From NCBI GenBank assembly GCA_003342895.1, contig PTFA01000042.1, forward strand, positions 2,968,716 to 3,032,715: a DNA stretch of 64,000 nucleotides. The letters run 5' to 3'. Each line of letters begins with the position of its first letter. Position 1 is the stretch's first letter. The notes beneath the pieces were generated by a model. It was not told where the DNA came from, ran no database searches, and saw only the letters and a list, made by a program, of their open reading frames with translations. Of this stretch, positions 12,777 through 24,742 are shown piece by piece. The position numbers and the translations under genes were made by a program. Source of the DNA: Casuarius casuarius (Eukaryota; Chordata; Aves; Casuariiformes; Casuariidae).

Positions 12777-14733
12777 AGGCTAATGTCGATGCCCACAACA
12801 TGCAGTGCAGAAGGAGAGAGCTACTAGCCTGAGTTGGAGAAGCCATATAGCCATTTCAGCAGAAGGCTGTGTCATGATCATAACGAGCTCATAATCCTTT
12901 CTTCACTTCTCACATCTCAGTCGCACAATATGGACACATTAGACAGATAGACAAGAACATATGCCTGCCAGTGCCACTGGGGCACCTATTTAATGTTGTT
13001 AAAATCAAAAAATGTTAACTTAATTGAATGACAATTTCTAAATCTAATAGATGCACATCTTTGTTTCCAGCAGACTTTAGTTACCTTGTATCCTGGGGAA
13101 AGGTTAAGCTGACTCTTGCGTTGTGATTGGAGGGCTCCAATATTGGGATTTCATTAACAAGATTTATAGGAATATTCAGTGACTGTCATAGTAATGGTTG
13201 TTACCGGTCTGTAACCATAGAAATATTTTATATATTTTATGATTAAAGTCAAATTTCTTTTTAAACTCCAAAGCTGAACTTAATGTTTGCAAAGTAGGAA
13301 GTCTAATTTAATGGAAAGTCATGACAGTAATATCAGAACACTAATTCTTCTTTGTCCTGAACCCTACTAATGTAAATGAAATTAGTCCTAATTTCAAAAT
13401 GCCAAATCCCAGTGCTTTTTACACAGCTTAAAGAGTGCTTCCCTCAACAAGTCCAACAGATTTCCACTGGAAAATGTTAAAGGTTCATAAGATAAACATG
13501 TAGATCAGTTAGCCTAATTCCCTGCATGCAACAGGCCTCACCCTACACGTCACCCATTGCGTTCTGCCGTTGTAGTGTTCACGGGGGCAGGACGGGAGGT
13601 GCAGCGCAATGTCAGTATGTCCCTATGTGGACCAAAACTGGTGCCAAATGATGACCAAACTAGTGAAATAAGCTTTGGCAGAAGACCTGGCACAACTGTC
13701 CTAGAAGGCACCTATCCTTTGCTTGCCACTGGTGCTGTATTTTGCCGTGGCATATTTAGCATCCTGTTTTCAGTTTTGCATTATTTGTCGTACTTATCAA
13801 ACTGAAGTTTCAGCACCTTTAACTTGTTAGTTGAAGAATTTTATTCATTCTTTGAAAGAGAAGTATTTGGACAGTCCTTCAGGAAGGCATTTAAACAGGA
13901 ACTGAAATGTACCTCCGATCAGAAAAAAAGTGCTTTATGGTGTTCTCAACCTTTCTTATGCTTTCATATACTGAAATCAGTGGAGTTTATAAGATGTCCT
14001 CCAAATGCCACAAGTACCTTTAAGTTCTAGCTGTATTCCAGACAACAAGTGAGTAGATTTGGGTAAACTTTTTGACTGAACTTTTCAATATCTAGAATAG
14101 TAAGTATCTGCAGCTTACAATTTGTGAGGGTTTGGCTGGAGAAAAACTAAAAGCATTTCTTTGAAATCATCAGAAAGCTATATTTTGACATTAGCCAAAT
14201 GAAATTATATATTTTTAATTTCTTATTAAATTTTCACTTTGACATTTAAATTCTGTAAAAGTTTTCTCAAAATCTCAAAAAATATGTTTTATTTCTAACC
14301 AAATAAAGTATTTTACGGTATAAAGACCAATTTCAATCTAAAACTTTTCATTTTGTAGACAAAAGTCAAAAACAATTGTTTTGGTGAAACCTGGGAAACA
14401 CTTTTTTTGTATTCCAGCTTCATAAAAATGTTTTAAAATATGAAAAATGTCTGTCTGTGAAAATATAAAAAATCCTAATTTGACCAAAATTGTTTGACAT
14501 ATTCAACCCAAGCTCCTGGTTTAGTCCAGTCAATAAGCATTTTTTTTTTAAAGTTTACTGCAGTAGATGCACCACCATACCTGTATGAAAAAAAAATGTG
14601 TGCCAGACAAGACCTGGCCTGGTGGAAAAAAGGGCAGAAAAGAATGGGAGTTTCACACTGCCGTTAGCACGTGACATATTTGCCATCCAGTTCACTGTCA
14701 TAGGCCCTCCTTAGCCCAAGCCTCACACATGGA

Positions 14734-14745
14734 GCACCAGAGGGA
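14734..14745 (+). promoter_or_regulatory. Possible CTCF core site
   Basis: GCACCAGAGGGA matches 10 of 12 positions of the CTCF core consensus CCASYAGRKGGC, including the central CACCAGAGGG. A core match alone is expected by chance at some rate, and the flanks are not clearly supportive. Confidence 0.25.
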
Positions 14746-15050
14746 GGGCCTTGTGGAGCCGGCCTTCTCCTCATCCACAGCCCTCCTCTGCAAGGCTGTC
14801 TTCGTTGTGGACACGATGCACTGAATCCCCAGCAGAAAGGCCATATCTACTCTTATATTATCTGAAAGTTCGTGGCAACTCAAGCACCAAAGCTTGCTTT
14901 GAGCCCAAAGGGACATCCTGTATCTCCTTGCTCATACTTATTAAGCATCTATACAAAACAGGCCAGAAGATTTGGGAATCTTGTTAGTAACAAATTCAGA
15001 CTTTGCAAACTGAAACCAATGTATTAGGTGCGTAAGACAACAAAGAGAGG

Positions 15051-15052
15051 GG

Positions 15053-15085
<33 letters not shown>
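15051..15085. repeat. (GT)n microsatellite
   Basis: About 17 GT units with one CG interruption near the 5' end (GTGTGTGCGTGTG). Likely length-polymorphic and able to adopt Z-DNA. Confidence 0.95.
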
Positions 15086-15458
15086 AAAACCCTCTTGTAT
15101 TTCCTATCACTCTTCTGACCAAAATGTAGCTGGTTACTAAGTTCTGATGCCTTAGGAACAGGCTGTAAACAGTTTACTGTATTTTTCACCATAGAGAAAA
15201 TACTGAAAGTAGTGACAAATACAATATCAATAAACATAATAATAATTGATTTTGGGGGAGATGAAAAATCCAAAATTAGTGGCAATTTCCCCAAGAGCAT
15301 TGTCTGATTAATTTAATGTTCATCTCAGTCTTTCTAAGTCATTCCAATGCTGATTATCTGCTCAGCAAACCTTTGTGATGTGCCTGTGGACCAAGGCCCA
15401 GAACAAAGTGAAATACTATTGCATATTCTAGTAGTTTTTAAAGTGGAAGCATCTTTGA

Positions 15459-15502
15459 CCAAAAGAGGAAAAAATGGCTCATAGAGGTGCTTAAAGTTGC
15501 AA
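15459..15502 (-). repeat. Possible MIR-like fragment
   Basis: The words AAAAGAGGAAAAAATGGCTC and ATAGAGGTGCTTAAAGTTGC follow each other as in the reverse complement of the MIR core (aggaaactgaggctcagagaggttaagtgacttgc). The alignment is gap-free but diverged, and there is no supporting match outside these 44 bases. Confidence 0.4.
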
Positions 15503-17764
15503 GTTTTCCTGACCTTTTCTTAATTCACCCATTTATTTATGAAGAAACAAATGTCAGTATCTGATGGGAGCAGTAGTACATGACTTGTCACAGCTGCCAC
15601 ACCTACATTGGAAGAGCTAGCTGAAAGTATGAGCTGTTCTCAGACCAAATTTGAAGAGTGATGGTAAAAGATGAACTAAAATGGGAACACCAGCAAAGAA
15701 CTGCTAACAAGATGGGCAGGGAAGAAAGCCTGGGAAACAAGTGGAGATTTAAGAGAGCTGGGCTTCATAATCTTGCAAAATGAAGGTTGTGCAGTCCTCC
15801 AGTAGCTGACCATAAATACAGAGGGTAAACTTCGGGAGGGGAGAAAAGCTGTATAAGTTAATGGACAATGTTGGCACAAGAACAGGAAGTGTGACCTGGC
15901 AAAGGCTGAGTTTCAGCACAGAATCTCAAGGAAGTTTCTAAGTGTCAGAGCAGGAACCGCTTCCAGGAGCAAGAGAGGAAGAAAGAAATGTGACTTGCTC
16001 CACAAAAATGAAAGTGCTCAGTTTATGAGAAGAGCCATGTGGCACACTTGCCTGAGATAGCTGGGGACAGGGTGGTCCAGAAGCTTCAGCATCTGTGCAG
16101 GAGAACAATTCAACACTTTTCCATTACATGAAGCTTCTCTATTCACTATACTGGATTTCGTTGATGTTGCTGTTGTGTTCTGATCTAAAAGCGCAGAGAA
16201 ATTGCAAGCAATGCCATCATCTTACAGTTAGCCACTGCAGTCCAAGTCCAAACACAGTTTACGAAGGAAGAATCTTGTGAAATCAAGAAATCACTGCATA
16301 GCACAACTTTGAGACAGAGAAGTTTTCTTAGCAGCCTATTCAAGCCATTAGTGATTCAGACACCACCAGAACAGTTCATTACTGAGAGAGACAGCATTCA
16401 TATTGTTCAGGCGATGGCATCCTTACTCAGTCCTTAATAATATCTAAATTGAGCTCTCCTTAGTGGGCTTCCTCTCTTCAGAAAGTAGGAAGAAACCCTG
16501 CACTACAGGAACTGTAGTTAACTGCCTGATTCTTTGCAACCAGTGTGGTTTCAAAGAGGAAATAAAGAGCATTTAGAGTGACTGAATCACATCAGATCTT
16601 CCAGACATCCTCATTAAGCTGTTATAATTAGGGTTGTGTTGTTTTCTTCATTTTCTCTCAATAGTGTTAGTTGGCAAAGACTGATGCCTTTAGCCCTCTA
16701 ATAAATTAATTATTAATGTGGGAGTTAATAATTCATGTTAATTGGTACTATGAGCTACTTTCCCCAACAAATGTGAGCAAAGGTCAAAACTTGTTAACAG
16801 CAGAGGTGAAATCTATTTTTAAGTTTTCTGTTCCATAATATATCTGGGAAATCAAGCTATAGCTTGCAAACATTAACTGTTTTTCAAAAGACAAGCACAT
16901 GCTGAGGGCAAAGGTCTGGTCTATTCACTTGGTTTCAAAGTACTATTAGCTGGGCACTTACACTGCCTTTGTCATATCCAGGGATATGGAGCAGCTGAAC
17001 ATTTAGGATTGCCCACCTTGGATCTGCAGAAAGTGCCTTCATGTCATCAGGATGGCACAAATCTGAGCACCTAAAAAGTACACTGAAAAGATGTTGATTA
17101 CTGAGGCATCAGGATGTTATTTTAATACCACCTGGCAAGGGCCTTGCAGCACCGAGCATACATACTGACTTTCCTAAAGCAGAGAAAGCCGTTCGACCTG
17201 CAGCCTATTTGTGAGGTTTACCTTAGTGGAAGATCAAATAATTCTCCACAATTATTCCTTGCTGCTCAGATAAGACAGATTCATCACTCACTCATTGTAC
17301 GAGGTGCGCTGCTTTGATCACTGTCCTTTCAATGCAATGCAATTTCTTGTGAGTGCCTGTCCCAGCCCCATGCCCTTCATCTGGAACCTTAGATCTAGAA
17401 TCTGCTTTTAATTTGGTAGTATGCTTGAACAAGGCCTTGTGCTGTCACATGTGTTTAGCAACCAAACGTTTTACCATGTAAAGAATAAATCCACAGTCTT
17501 TCTTCAGCAACCAACAGGAAATCATGTTTTTGTTTGTGTTTTCTTTATAAAACAGAGATTTAAAAAAGCAAAGTGAGGAACGATATGTGTAGACTTTGGG
17601 AACAGCTTAAAAGGAACCAACCGAAATATGCTTTTAATAAAAATAATCATCTTTTCTTAATGGTTGTAATCATCTATTGTAACTAACTCATTTAAGACAA
17701 GGCTTTCACTGTACTCATTAGAACTTGGCAACTTTTTTTCAGCATTTAAACATGAGAATGAGAT

Positions 17765-17837
17765 GGGCCTTGATCCAATATCCACTGTCATCAGTGGGAG
17801 TTCTTCCACTGACTTCTGTGGGCATTGGATCCGGCCC
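17765..17837. repeat. Palindromic ancient repeat (best copy), MITE-like
   Basis: An imperfect inverted repeat of 73 bases. The left arm starts GGGCCTTGATCCAAT at 17765 and the right arm ends ATTGGATCCGGCCC at 17837; the arms are complementary apart from one inserted base and one mismatch. The centre reads CAGTGGGAGTTCTTCCACTG, itself nearly palindromic. Text of this type (TCAATGGGAGT...CCATTGACTTCAATGGG between GGGCCTGATCC ends) recurs across bird, turtle and crocodilian genomes and looks like an old non-autonomous element. I do not assign a library name. Confidence 0.7.
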
Positions 17838-20800
17838 CTGCTCAGCAGGACATTTTCTTTCTGGGAAGAAAAGGCAATCTCTTTGAAAAGGTTTTCCTTT
17901 ACGGCATGGCCAATATAGCTATTTACTCTTTTCTCATTGTTTTGCAAAATCGAGCTGATGCTTTATGAAGGGAAGAAAATACAGTTCAGGTAAAACAAGT
18001 ATAGTTTTATAACACTTTGTTCTATTAACAGAAAGCACTAAAAATACTGATGAAAAATACCTCGCGTCTTCTGAGCTTTGTCAGGCTTTTCACTATAAGC
18101 ATATACTGTTTCCATAAAATAACTGAAGTACAATTAGACATATTTCTGGGAAAAATAACAAGTACATCTAGACATTTCATTACTGCCATTACGTAATTGA
18201 AATATTCAAAAAGTACGCCACACAGTTTTACAGATGTGAAGCATCTGTATCATTTTGCGTAACAATGCACTGATGCTGAAAAAACAAAAGCTCTTTCTCA
18301 TTTCTTCCAATGGAAAATGCAGAGTTTTCTCTACTGGCTTGAAAATGCAACATAGGACTACTGAGTTTTGCACTCAGTAACATGGATTTATCCTTGAGTC
18401 TAGCAAATAACAAGGAGAATCTTTGTCATTAAGTGCAATTAACAGTACTCAGCACTTGGCTTGGTGAAGAAACCAAAGCACAGTTCCTACCAGTAGAGTA
18501 CTTATCCTTTGCCTTAGGAGTTGGTTTTCTTCACCCTGTTCTTGAAATAGCATAGTTTGACACACATTACAACCCAGACTATCCCTGGACACTAGTGGTG
18601 GACTAACTACAGTCCTGGTCTTTTACAAAATCAGATTAAAAAAGAAAAAGACCTTCCAGCTGATTTTGGTATGTCCAAAGTCTCAGAAACTACATAGCAG
18701 ACCAAAAGTACTTGAAATTCCCAGCTTGCATGAACTGCTGGTCTTCCTCTTTCTGCTAGTTTCTGGAAGTCTCCCAGATTGCACCCAGGAAGTTGGCAAT
18801 GTGCTGAAATAGATCTTTTCTCTCTCCTAAGGCCATTGGCACCTCAGCTGTTTCTATGCCGCAAAAACCTCAGACTAGATACTGCCTTTTAGCACATTAT
18901 AGGTACGGTGCCTCATTCTGGGTTGTCCTGAACGTGGTTTGAGTTTCTGGGTGCTGTCTGGATGACAAATGGCAGCATTTCCATAGGATAATCCATGCTA
19001 ATGCAGCTTCATGCAGAAGGGGTGTTTTACAAGCCCTCCTGCTCACACAATCCATCTGTAGTGGCCACTTCCAGAGAAATTCCACCATGCCCTCCTAACT
19101 TTATCCCTTGGACTACAGGGACAACCTCCCTGGATCTGGAGACAGAGTATTTGGAGCTGGAGCAGAAGTTATGTACTCTGGCTGTATCTCATCTGCTGTT
19201 CAGAGCCACCACTTGAGTCCAGCATTGGCCCATATATGGGCTGGGGGCAACCTCCAGGGGACAGCAGGGAGAAGTAAACTTGGCCAGCACTGAACTCAAG
19301 ATGGACCCACGAGCTTACCAATCTGTTATGTAAATGGGCCTAGCAAACCATGGTGCTGGTGTGCCACCTTCCTCATAGCAGCATCATGCAATTAACGGGG
19401 CTGTTCCTGCAAAAATAGGATTTGTAGATGGCCAGAACTTAGGCTGTATTTGCAGAGCAGGGATGCACCAAAGAGCATCCTATGTCTTAGTGAGCTTGAT
19501 GACATGGAGCTGGTTCACAGAGCATGCTGAGTTTTACCCTGCCCTAAGCAAGGACTTTTCTTCTGCTGCTCCAGATGAAGTCATAGGGGAAAGAGGTGGC
19601 GGTTGCATTTGCTGTCATCACATCACTTGGCCTGGCCTTTCGCTTTCACCAAAACGTGAACTCCTACTCCAAAGGCTTCTCCACGATTTACACTCCCACG
19701 TATTATGGGAACAAGATTTAGTCCTGTTTTTGACATTGTCCATAAAGTAAGCAAACACTCTTGCTGCCATATTGCAATTATTTCTAGAAAATGCTCCAGC
19801 AGGTGTGCTTTTTTGCATTTTTTTTATGTGAACTGAGAACAAATCTGTTTCTGGGTACAGATGTTATGAAAGTTTAGCAACAATCTGAGCAACACTGGGC
19901 TCACTTACAGTGAAAGCTCTGCTTTGAAAACAGGCAACTATTTACCTCTTGCAAAGTTCTTTCTCCCATTCTGGTCTTTTTCTGCTGTCATTTTATGCTC
20001 TGCTTGTGCCAAGTAGAAGCAGAAACCTATAGGAACTATTTTATTTCATACCTCCTTAAACAGCACTGCAGAGGTGTAAACATTGAAATCTGGTTCAAAC
20101 AGAGATGATATCATCAAGTTCATAAGCAATGTAATTATACCAGGCAAACAGACTACAAAGATAAGGGCAAGCACTGGCTTTCGGCTGGAGGTGATGTCTC
20201 ATTTCTTTCTCCACCTCAGGGCCCCTTCTAACCCACTATGCCATTGTAGTACAAACTGAGAATGGATCCTCGTTTTGCCATGTGCACAAAAAATCCTAAG
20301 CAAAACAAAACCCAAAGCAAAACAAAACTCCATGTGATGCCTTACCCTGGCTCACTCCCAGCTCTATGTTAAAAGAAAGCTTTTTTCTTCCTCCTCACTC
20401 CACATTAAGTGAAGGAGAATTTCAAGTCAGGAGGGAGAAAAACTCAGAAGCAAAAAATTCTGAAATGGACAACTTGTAAAAATCCTGCAAATACTTACTA
20501 GTAAGTATGTACATGTGTGGGAGGCTGCAAACACAGTTCTCTTTGTAGGCTTGGGACGTGAGTCAGTGAGGCTATTCATGGTAGAGGTACTACAGTGAGC
20601 ATTTGCAGGATCCATCCCTGTGTGTCTTCTCTTCTCCATTATCAGTTCCCAAGGCCCATAAGTGTTATTAATGCACAGCAAAATGTAGCTTAGAGGGTGT
20701 TTAGTCAGAGAGATGAGTAGTTTCTTGTTCTCTACTCGCATGGAAGGAAAAGGGACAGAGCTAAAAGGCTAACGTAACAGCCCGCTCTTGGCTGTTGCTA

Positions 20801-21009
20801 ATTTTCTTTGGCATGCTTTGACTACCTGTCTGAAAGGCTGCTGCAGTGCAGGAAGGAAATTTTTCAAGAGATTAAACTATTATTGTTTCCTGTGTGGCTG
20901 TCTTCGCTGTATATGAAAAAAAGCTTTAAGGGCACTTGAAAAGAGATTTGTCTGAATAGCAAAGTTGTTGTGATTCATCCCCCGCCTCCCTCCTCAAAGA
21001 GCCAGGATT

Positions 21010-21250
21010 TGGCCAATTTCCTAAGGAAAGTGGTTGATTAGGGCCCATGGATTTATTCACAGGCTACATATGAGATGTCATAAAGGTGATTAATGGTCAG
21101 CCCTCCATCATAGGAAGCTCAGCATTTAGAAAAGCTATTTTCAAGGGCATGGAAGGAAAATAAGTCATTTGTATTTTTGCCAAAATACTTCAATGTTTAA
21201 ATGCCTCTTTGTGCTGCTGGCAATTAATGCTGCTGCCTATCAGGGGCTAG
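21010..21250. promoter_or_regulatory. Candidate conserved non-coding element
   Basis: The block is free of repeats, balanced in composition and rich in homeodomain-type words (TTGATTAGG, TGATTAATGG, GGCAATTAATGC) and a TTTATTCAC word. This texture is typical of vertebrate developmental enhancers, but no conservation data were available, so this is inference only. Confidence 0.25.
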
Positions 21251-21995
21251 TGTATTTTCCGATTTTACAAGTTTGTTTGAAAAATTGATTCAATGTGTTT
21301 CAGTGTTTATGTAAGAGGATATTGTGGAATTAAAATAAAATGTTTCCACAAGACCAGGATTTTTTGCTATCCTTGAATCTAAGCATGATGCTGGAGCCTT
21401 TTTTATGACTCTTCCCAAAAAAAGTTCACCTGGATTTTCCCCAGAATATTATAGTGCAATTTGATGAGTGCTGTGGGAGACAGTTACCTGACTTGACAAA
21501 GAAAACCTGCACTGAGCCTTAGAGAATTCAGTAAATGTTCCAAAACATCAGATTTTCTTGCACCTCTCCTGTCTGGCACTTATGCTCTTTGTCCAACCTT
21601 GCTTCCCACTGATTTCTGTCCTGACCTTCACTCCAGGAACTATCTGTGAACTCTCACATATTTCTTTATTTTTTAGCTGAATGGCTGGGCAGAGAGAGAC
21701 ACCATGATGCGTATGCAAAGACTGAGCCTAGTTCCCACTGTTTGCCGCTCTTTTTCTTTTTTCACTGTTGTGAGCCATTCTCAGTATAAGTACATAGGAC
21801 TGCACTTCCCAGTGTGAGACACTGCAGTATAATTAATCCCATTTGGCATCAGACAAAGCAGAGGATCTGGAAGGTGGAGAGCCCAGTTTTACCTCATACC
21901 TCTGACAGATCCACCCTTCCCAACCATAAACACTTGCTCTGTTAAATTAAACAAAACTCCTGACGCCATGAGGCACGCTCCTGGCTCAGTGTTAG

Positions 21996-22257
21996 GGCCG
22001 TCACTCAGCGGGTGAGGTTAGGGACAGCAAACCGTGCTGCAGCTGCAGGCCAGGTTCCCAGGCGAGGTCCCAGCCAGCTCAGAAGCTCCCAGCTCCCGTG
22101 CACCATGACCAGGTCAGCCTGACCAGGATGATCCATAACAGCAAGAAAGGCTTTTTACTGGAAGATAACCCTGTAGATGAAAGTCCTAGCAAAGACAGTC
22201 AAATAAATTGCCAGAAGTACATGGTCTGGTATGAACAGAGAACACAGACCGACGCAG
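21996..22257 (+). CDS. Candidate first or terminal coding exon, unknown gene
   Basis: A frame is open from about 21996 (just after a TAG at 21993) through to 22436. At 22257 it meets a strong splice donor, CGCAG followed by GTGAGAAG. The 5' part (21960-22100) is richer in G+C and CpG than its surroundings, as a first exon might be. The peptide in the A+T-richer part includes GFLLEDNPVDESPSKDSQIN and KYMVWYEQRTQTDA. No upstream in-frame ATG is present before 22128; an out-of-frame ATG with a good context (CACCATGA at 22104) would end after five codons. It could equally be a non-coding RNA exon or chance. No homology is recognised. Confidence 0.2.
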
Positions 22258-22554
22258 GTGAGAAGACAACATCCCCAGTTTCCCCTGGTGGAAACATTTC
22301 TAGTACTCTTTCCTGGCATCTGCTGATAGCAAAACAGCTTTTTCTCACACAACGAAGTAAACAGTTTATGCCAGGAATAGGATGGAGGAAACCAAATACA
22401 TCTGGGCATTGTGCAACATTATGCAACATCTGTTAATAGTAACTAACTTTGGAAGAAAAAATGAAGACTCCTGATGGACTGATTTCCCAACTGTAATTTT
22501 TAGAGATATTATGACCCGGTTTCTTCCTCTTTAATGTTGCATTGTTCTGTGCCT

Positions 22555-22800
22555 AACCTTCCTCCCCCTTCTTATCAAACTTCTCTTTTCATAGCTGCTC
22601 CGGTTACCACCAGCTGCTTCACTCTCATCGCTCTACTCCTTGAACCCATTTCCCCCTGCTCCTCCTCTCATATCCCCTAACCAGCGTCTAGGTCTTTTCT
22701 TCTTTCTGTGTCTCAGCCTTTTGTAACTGCATCTTGTCTTCTTACCTCCTTCTCACTCCCAGGGTCTCTGTTGTCTCTCTAGTCCTGCTGTCCTTTTCCA
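22555..22800. repeat. Pyrimidine-rich tract
   Basis: The + strand is C/T-rich over about 245 bases (CCTTCCTCCCCCTTC, CTTTTCTTCTTTCTG) without a fixed unit. A stretch of similar texture lies at 26240-26540. Confidence 0.55.
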
Positions 22801-23089
22801 GCCACGCCTGGGCAATCTGGACTCTCAGCACGACCAGAAATAATGCACAAGTCAGTTCAGTGGCTCTGCTTTCGCCACTGCCACATTTTTGCATCTCAGC
22901 TTGCCTCTGTGTCATTGCTGTGAATGCCAGAGGTTTTTTTATCAGAGCCATTGTTTACTGAAATTAGCAAGGAGCCATTCACAACTAATCAGAGGTACAA
23001 ATTACTATTTTGGCTATAAATTTTCAAAGTAACAAGAAAAAGAGGTTGCTCTTTCCCTAAACACATTTCTTAGTCTTCCCCAGTCAGCT

Positions 23090-23135
23090 GAAAAATGTTT
23101 GACTTTTAAGAGAAAAGTCATCAAAAACATTTCTG
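23090..23135. repeat. Hairpin-forming inverted repeat
   Basis: AATGTTT and AAACATT (outer arms, 23094-23100 and 23125-23131) enclose GACTTTT and AAAAGTC (inner arms, 23101-23107 and 23113-23119) around a 5-base loop AAGAG. The two nested 7-bp stems are perfect, separated by a 5-base bulge on one side. Fold-back elements of this size are often relics of short MITE-like transposons. Confidence 0.6.
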
Positions 23136-24699
23136 GACACAAGTTCCAGTACAGCTAGGACAATCTTCCTTCCAGCATGTTTTATACCCTTTTGCATATG
23201 ACCAAACACCTAGGCTAGTCAGCAAAGCTGCATTTTGAGCTCTTCATTTAAATTAACACTCAGAACTAGGGCAGGCTGGAAACATCACAAAGGGCCTTGT
23301 TTTGGTTTGGCTTTTTAAGAATAAAAGTCAGTGCTTTGTTTGGCTCCTTACCTTTTGTCCCACAAATGTACAGGCTAGAACAGTTCAGTCTTCATAATGC
23401 CAGAAGGACTGGCTGCTGTGAGACTTGCTATGCACTGTCAAGCGTGGATGGAGTCAATAAAGCCTTAGTGGGAGCAAAGTGCAAAAGGTACTTTCAGAGG
23501 ATTTGTCGCTGGACAAAGATGGTCTTATCAGAGGCGGAAAGAAGGTGTCAGCAGAGCTTCTCTCTCTCAAATAAATATGTGATATAAATGATAACACATG
23601 TTCTTAGGGCTTTGAAATACCTGAACTTTTAGGAAGGTCTGTGGCCTTTCAGCAGTTCCAACACAGCTTAGATTTTCTGGCTCAGAGTCCAGGACTGAAC
23701 TCCAATTTGAAGTAATAAAAAAAAAAAAAGGACTACTACAGAGACTCTATTTAGGTCTTTCTGGCAGCAAGCAAACCAGGGGGAAAGCTATTTATCTTGA
23801 CCAAGGATTTCCTTAGTCGTACATGAAAAACATTCTTTTTGTCGAACGTGGCTAGCGGTCACACAAAGAGTGGCACTCAGGAGGCTAGGATCACCAGGGC
23901 GTTACTGGCAGTGCTGCATGCCCAGACAGGAGGAGTATGTGCTGACTTCAGACCCAGGCACTTGACGTCTGACAACACTGACAATGCTGACGATGATGAG
24001 CTGAGAGAGGGAAAAGGTTATGCAGTTAATATTTTCCTGTAGGGAAATGTCATCACCATCCACCCACTAGGCAAATAAAGATCATAACAGAAGAGGCACA
24101 AGCAAACTGAATTACCAGCTCTTGCTGTTTGTGCTAAGGGTTATGATTAGAGCACAAATGGGAAACTGTTTTCCCATCCCACAGACATTTTTTAGGAGAC
24201 AAAAAGAGGCCAAGTTTTTATGATGAGCTTGTGGGGAGAGGATGCTCTGTCAGAATAGCTGGGACAGCCTGTTGCTCATGGCACGTCCCAGGGATGTGGG
24301 TAATGGGAGTTTGGCTGCTTGCTCTTCATTCACCTGAATCTCCACTAATCCTCAAACAGTGCTGCGGAGCTGGCTTCTGCTCTTGCCCTGGGGAATGGCA
24401 CAAGGAACTTCATACGAAATGGATCTGGAGAGCTTGAAAAAAGGTGCATCTCCCTCATCTCAGCTGAGATCCTGAATTATCAGGCAGCTCTGACGTGCCC
24501 AGCTCTAGTTCTCACCAGAGAGTCCAGCCTGGGCCTCAGTAACCTTTCTCAGAATAAATGTTTTCTTGAAACTGGTTCATTCTCTCTGAAAAAAAATTTC
24601 CGATTTTAAAACTTGGGCATGTTTCTTTGAATCCTTTCCTAGCAACTCGTATTCTGATTCTAGAAACATGCACAAGAGCAAATTTCCTTCCACATGGTT

Positions 24700-24742
24700 T
24701 CACTGGGACTATAATAAGCCTTGAGGTCTAGTCCTGCAAACA
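24700..24742 (+). repeat. Palindromic ancient repeat, short fragment
   Basis: TCACTGGGACTATAATAAGC then GGTCTAGTCCTGCAAACA resembles the 'CAATGGGACTACTCA ... GATCCTGCAAACACTTA' end of the same old amniote repeat type. The match is short and diverged. Confidence 0.35.

Larger units (their letters stand above)
11093..15050. other. Unique non-coding DNA with one coding-like island
   Basis: Except for the island at 12540-12776 and the possible CTCF core, nothing gene-like is seen. The stretch 14200-14480 is a mosaic of A-runs and T-runs (such as AAAATGTTTTAAAATATG) discussed among the findings. Confidence 0.6.
15086..21995. other. Unique non-coding DNA
   Basis: Contains the MIR-like fragment at 15459, the palindromic relic at 17765 and the candidate element at 21010. 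Around 16690-16750 there is an AT-rich cluster of TTAATTATTAATG-type words. No exon is recognised. Confidence 0.65.
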
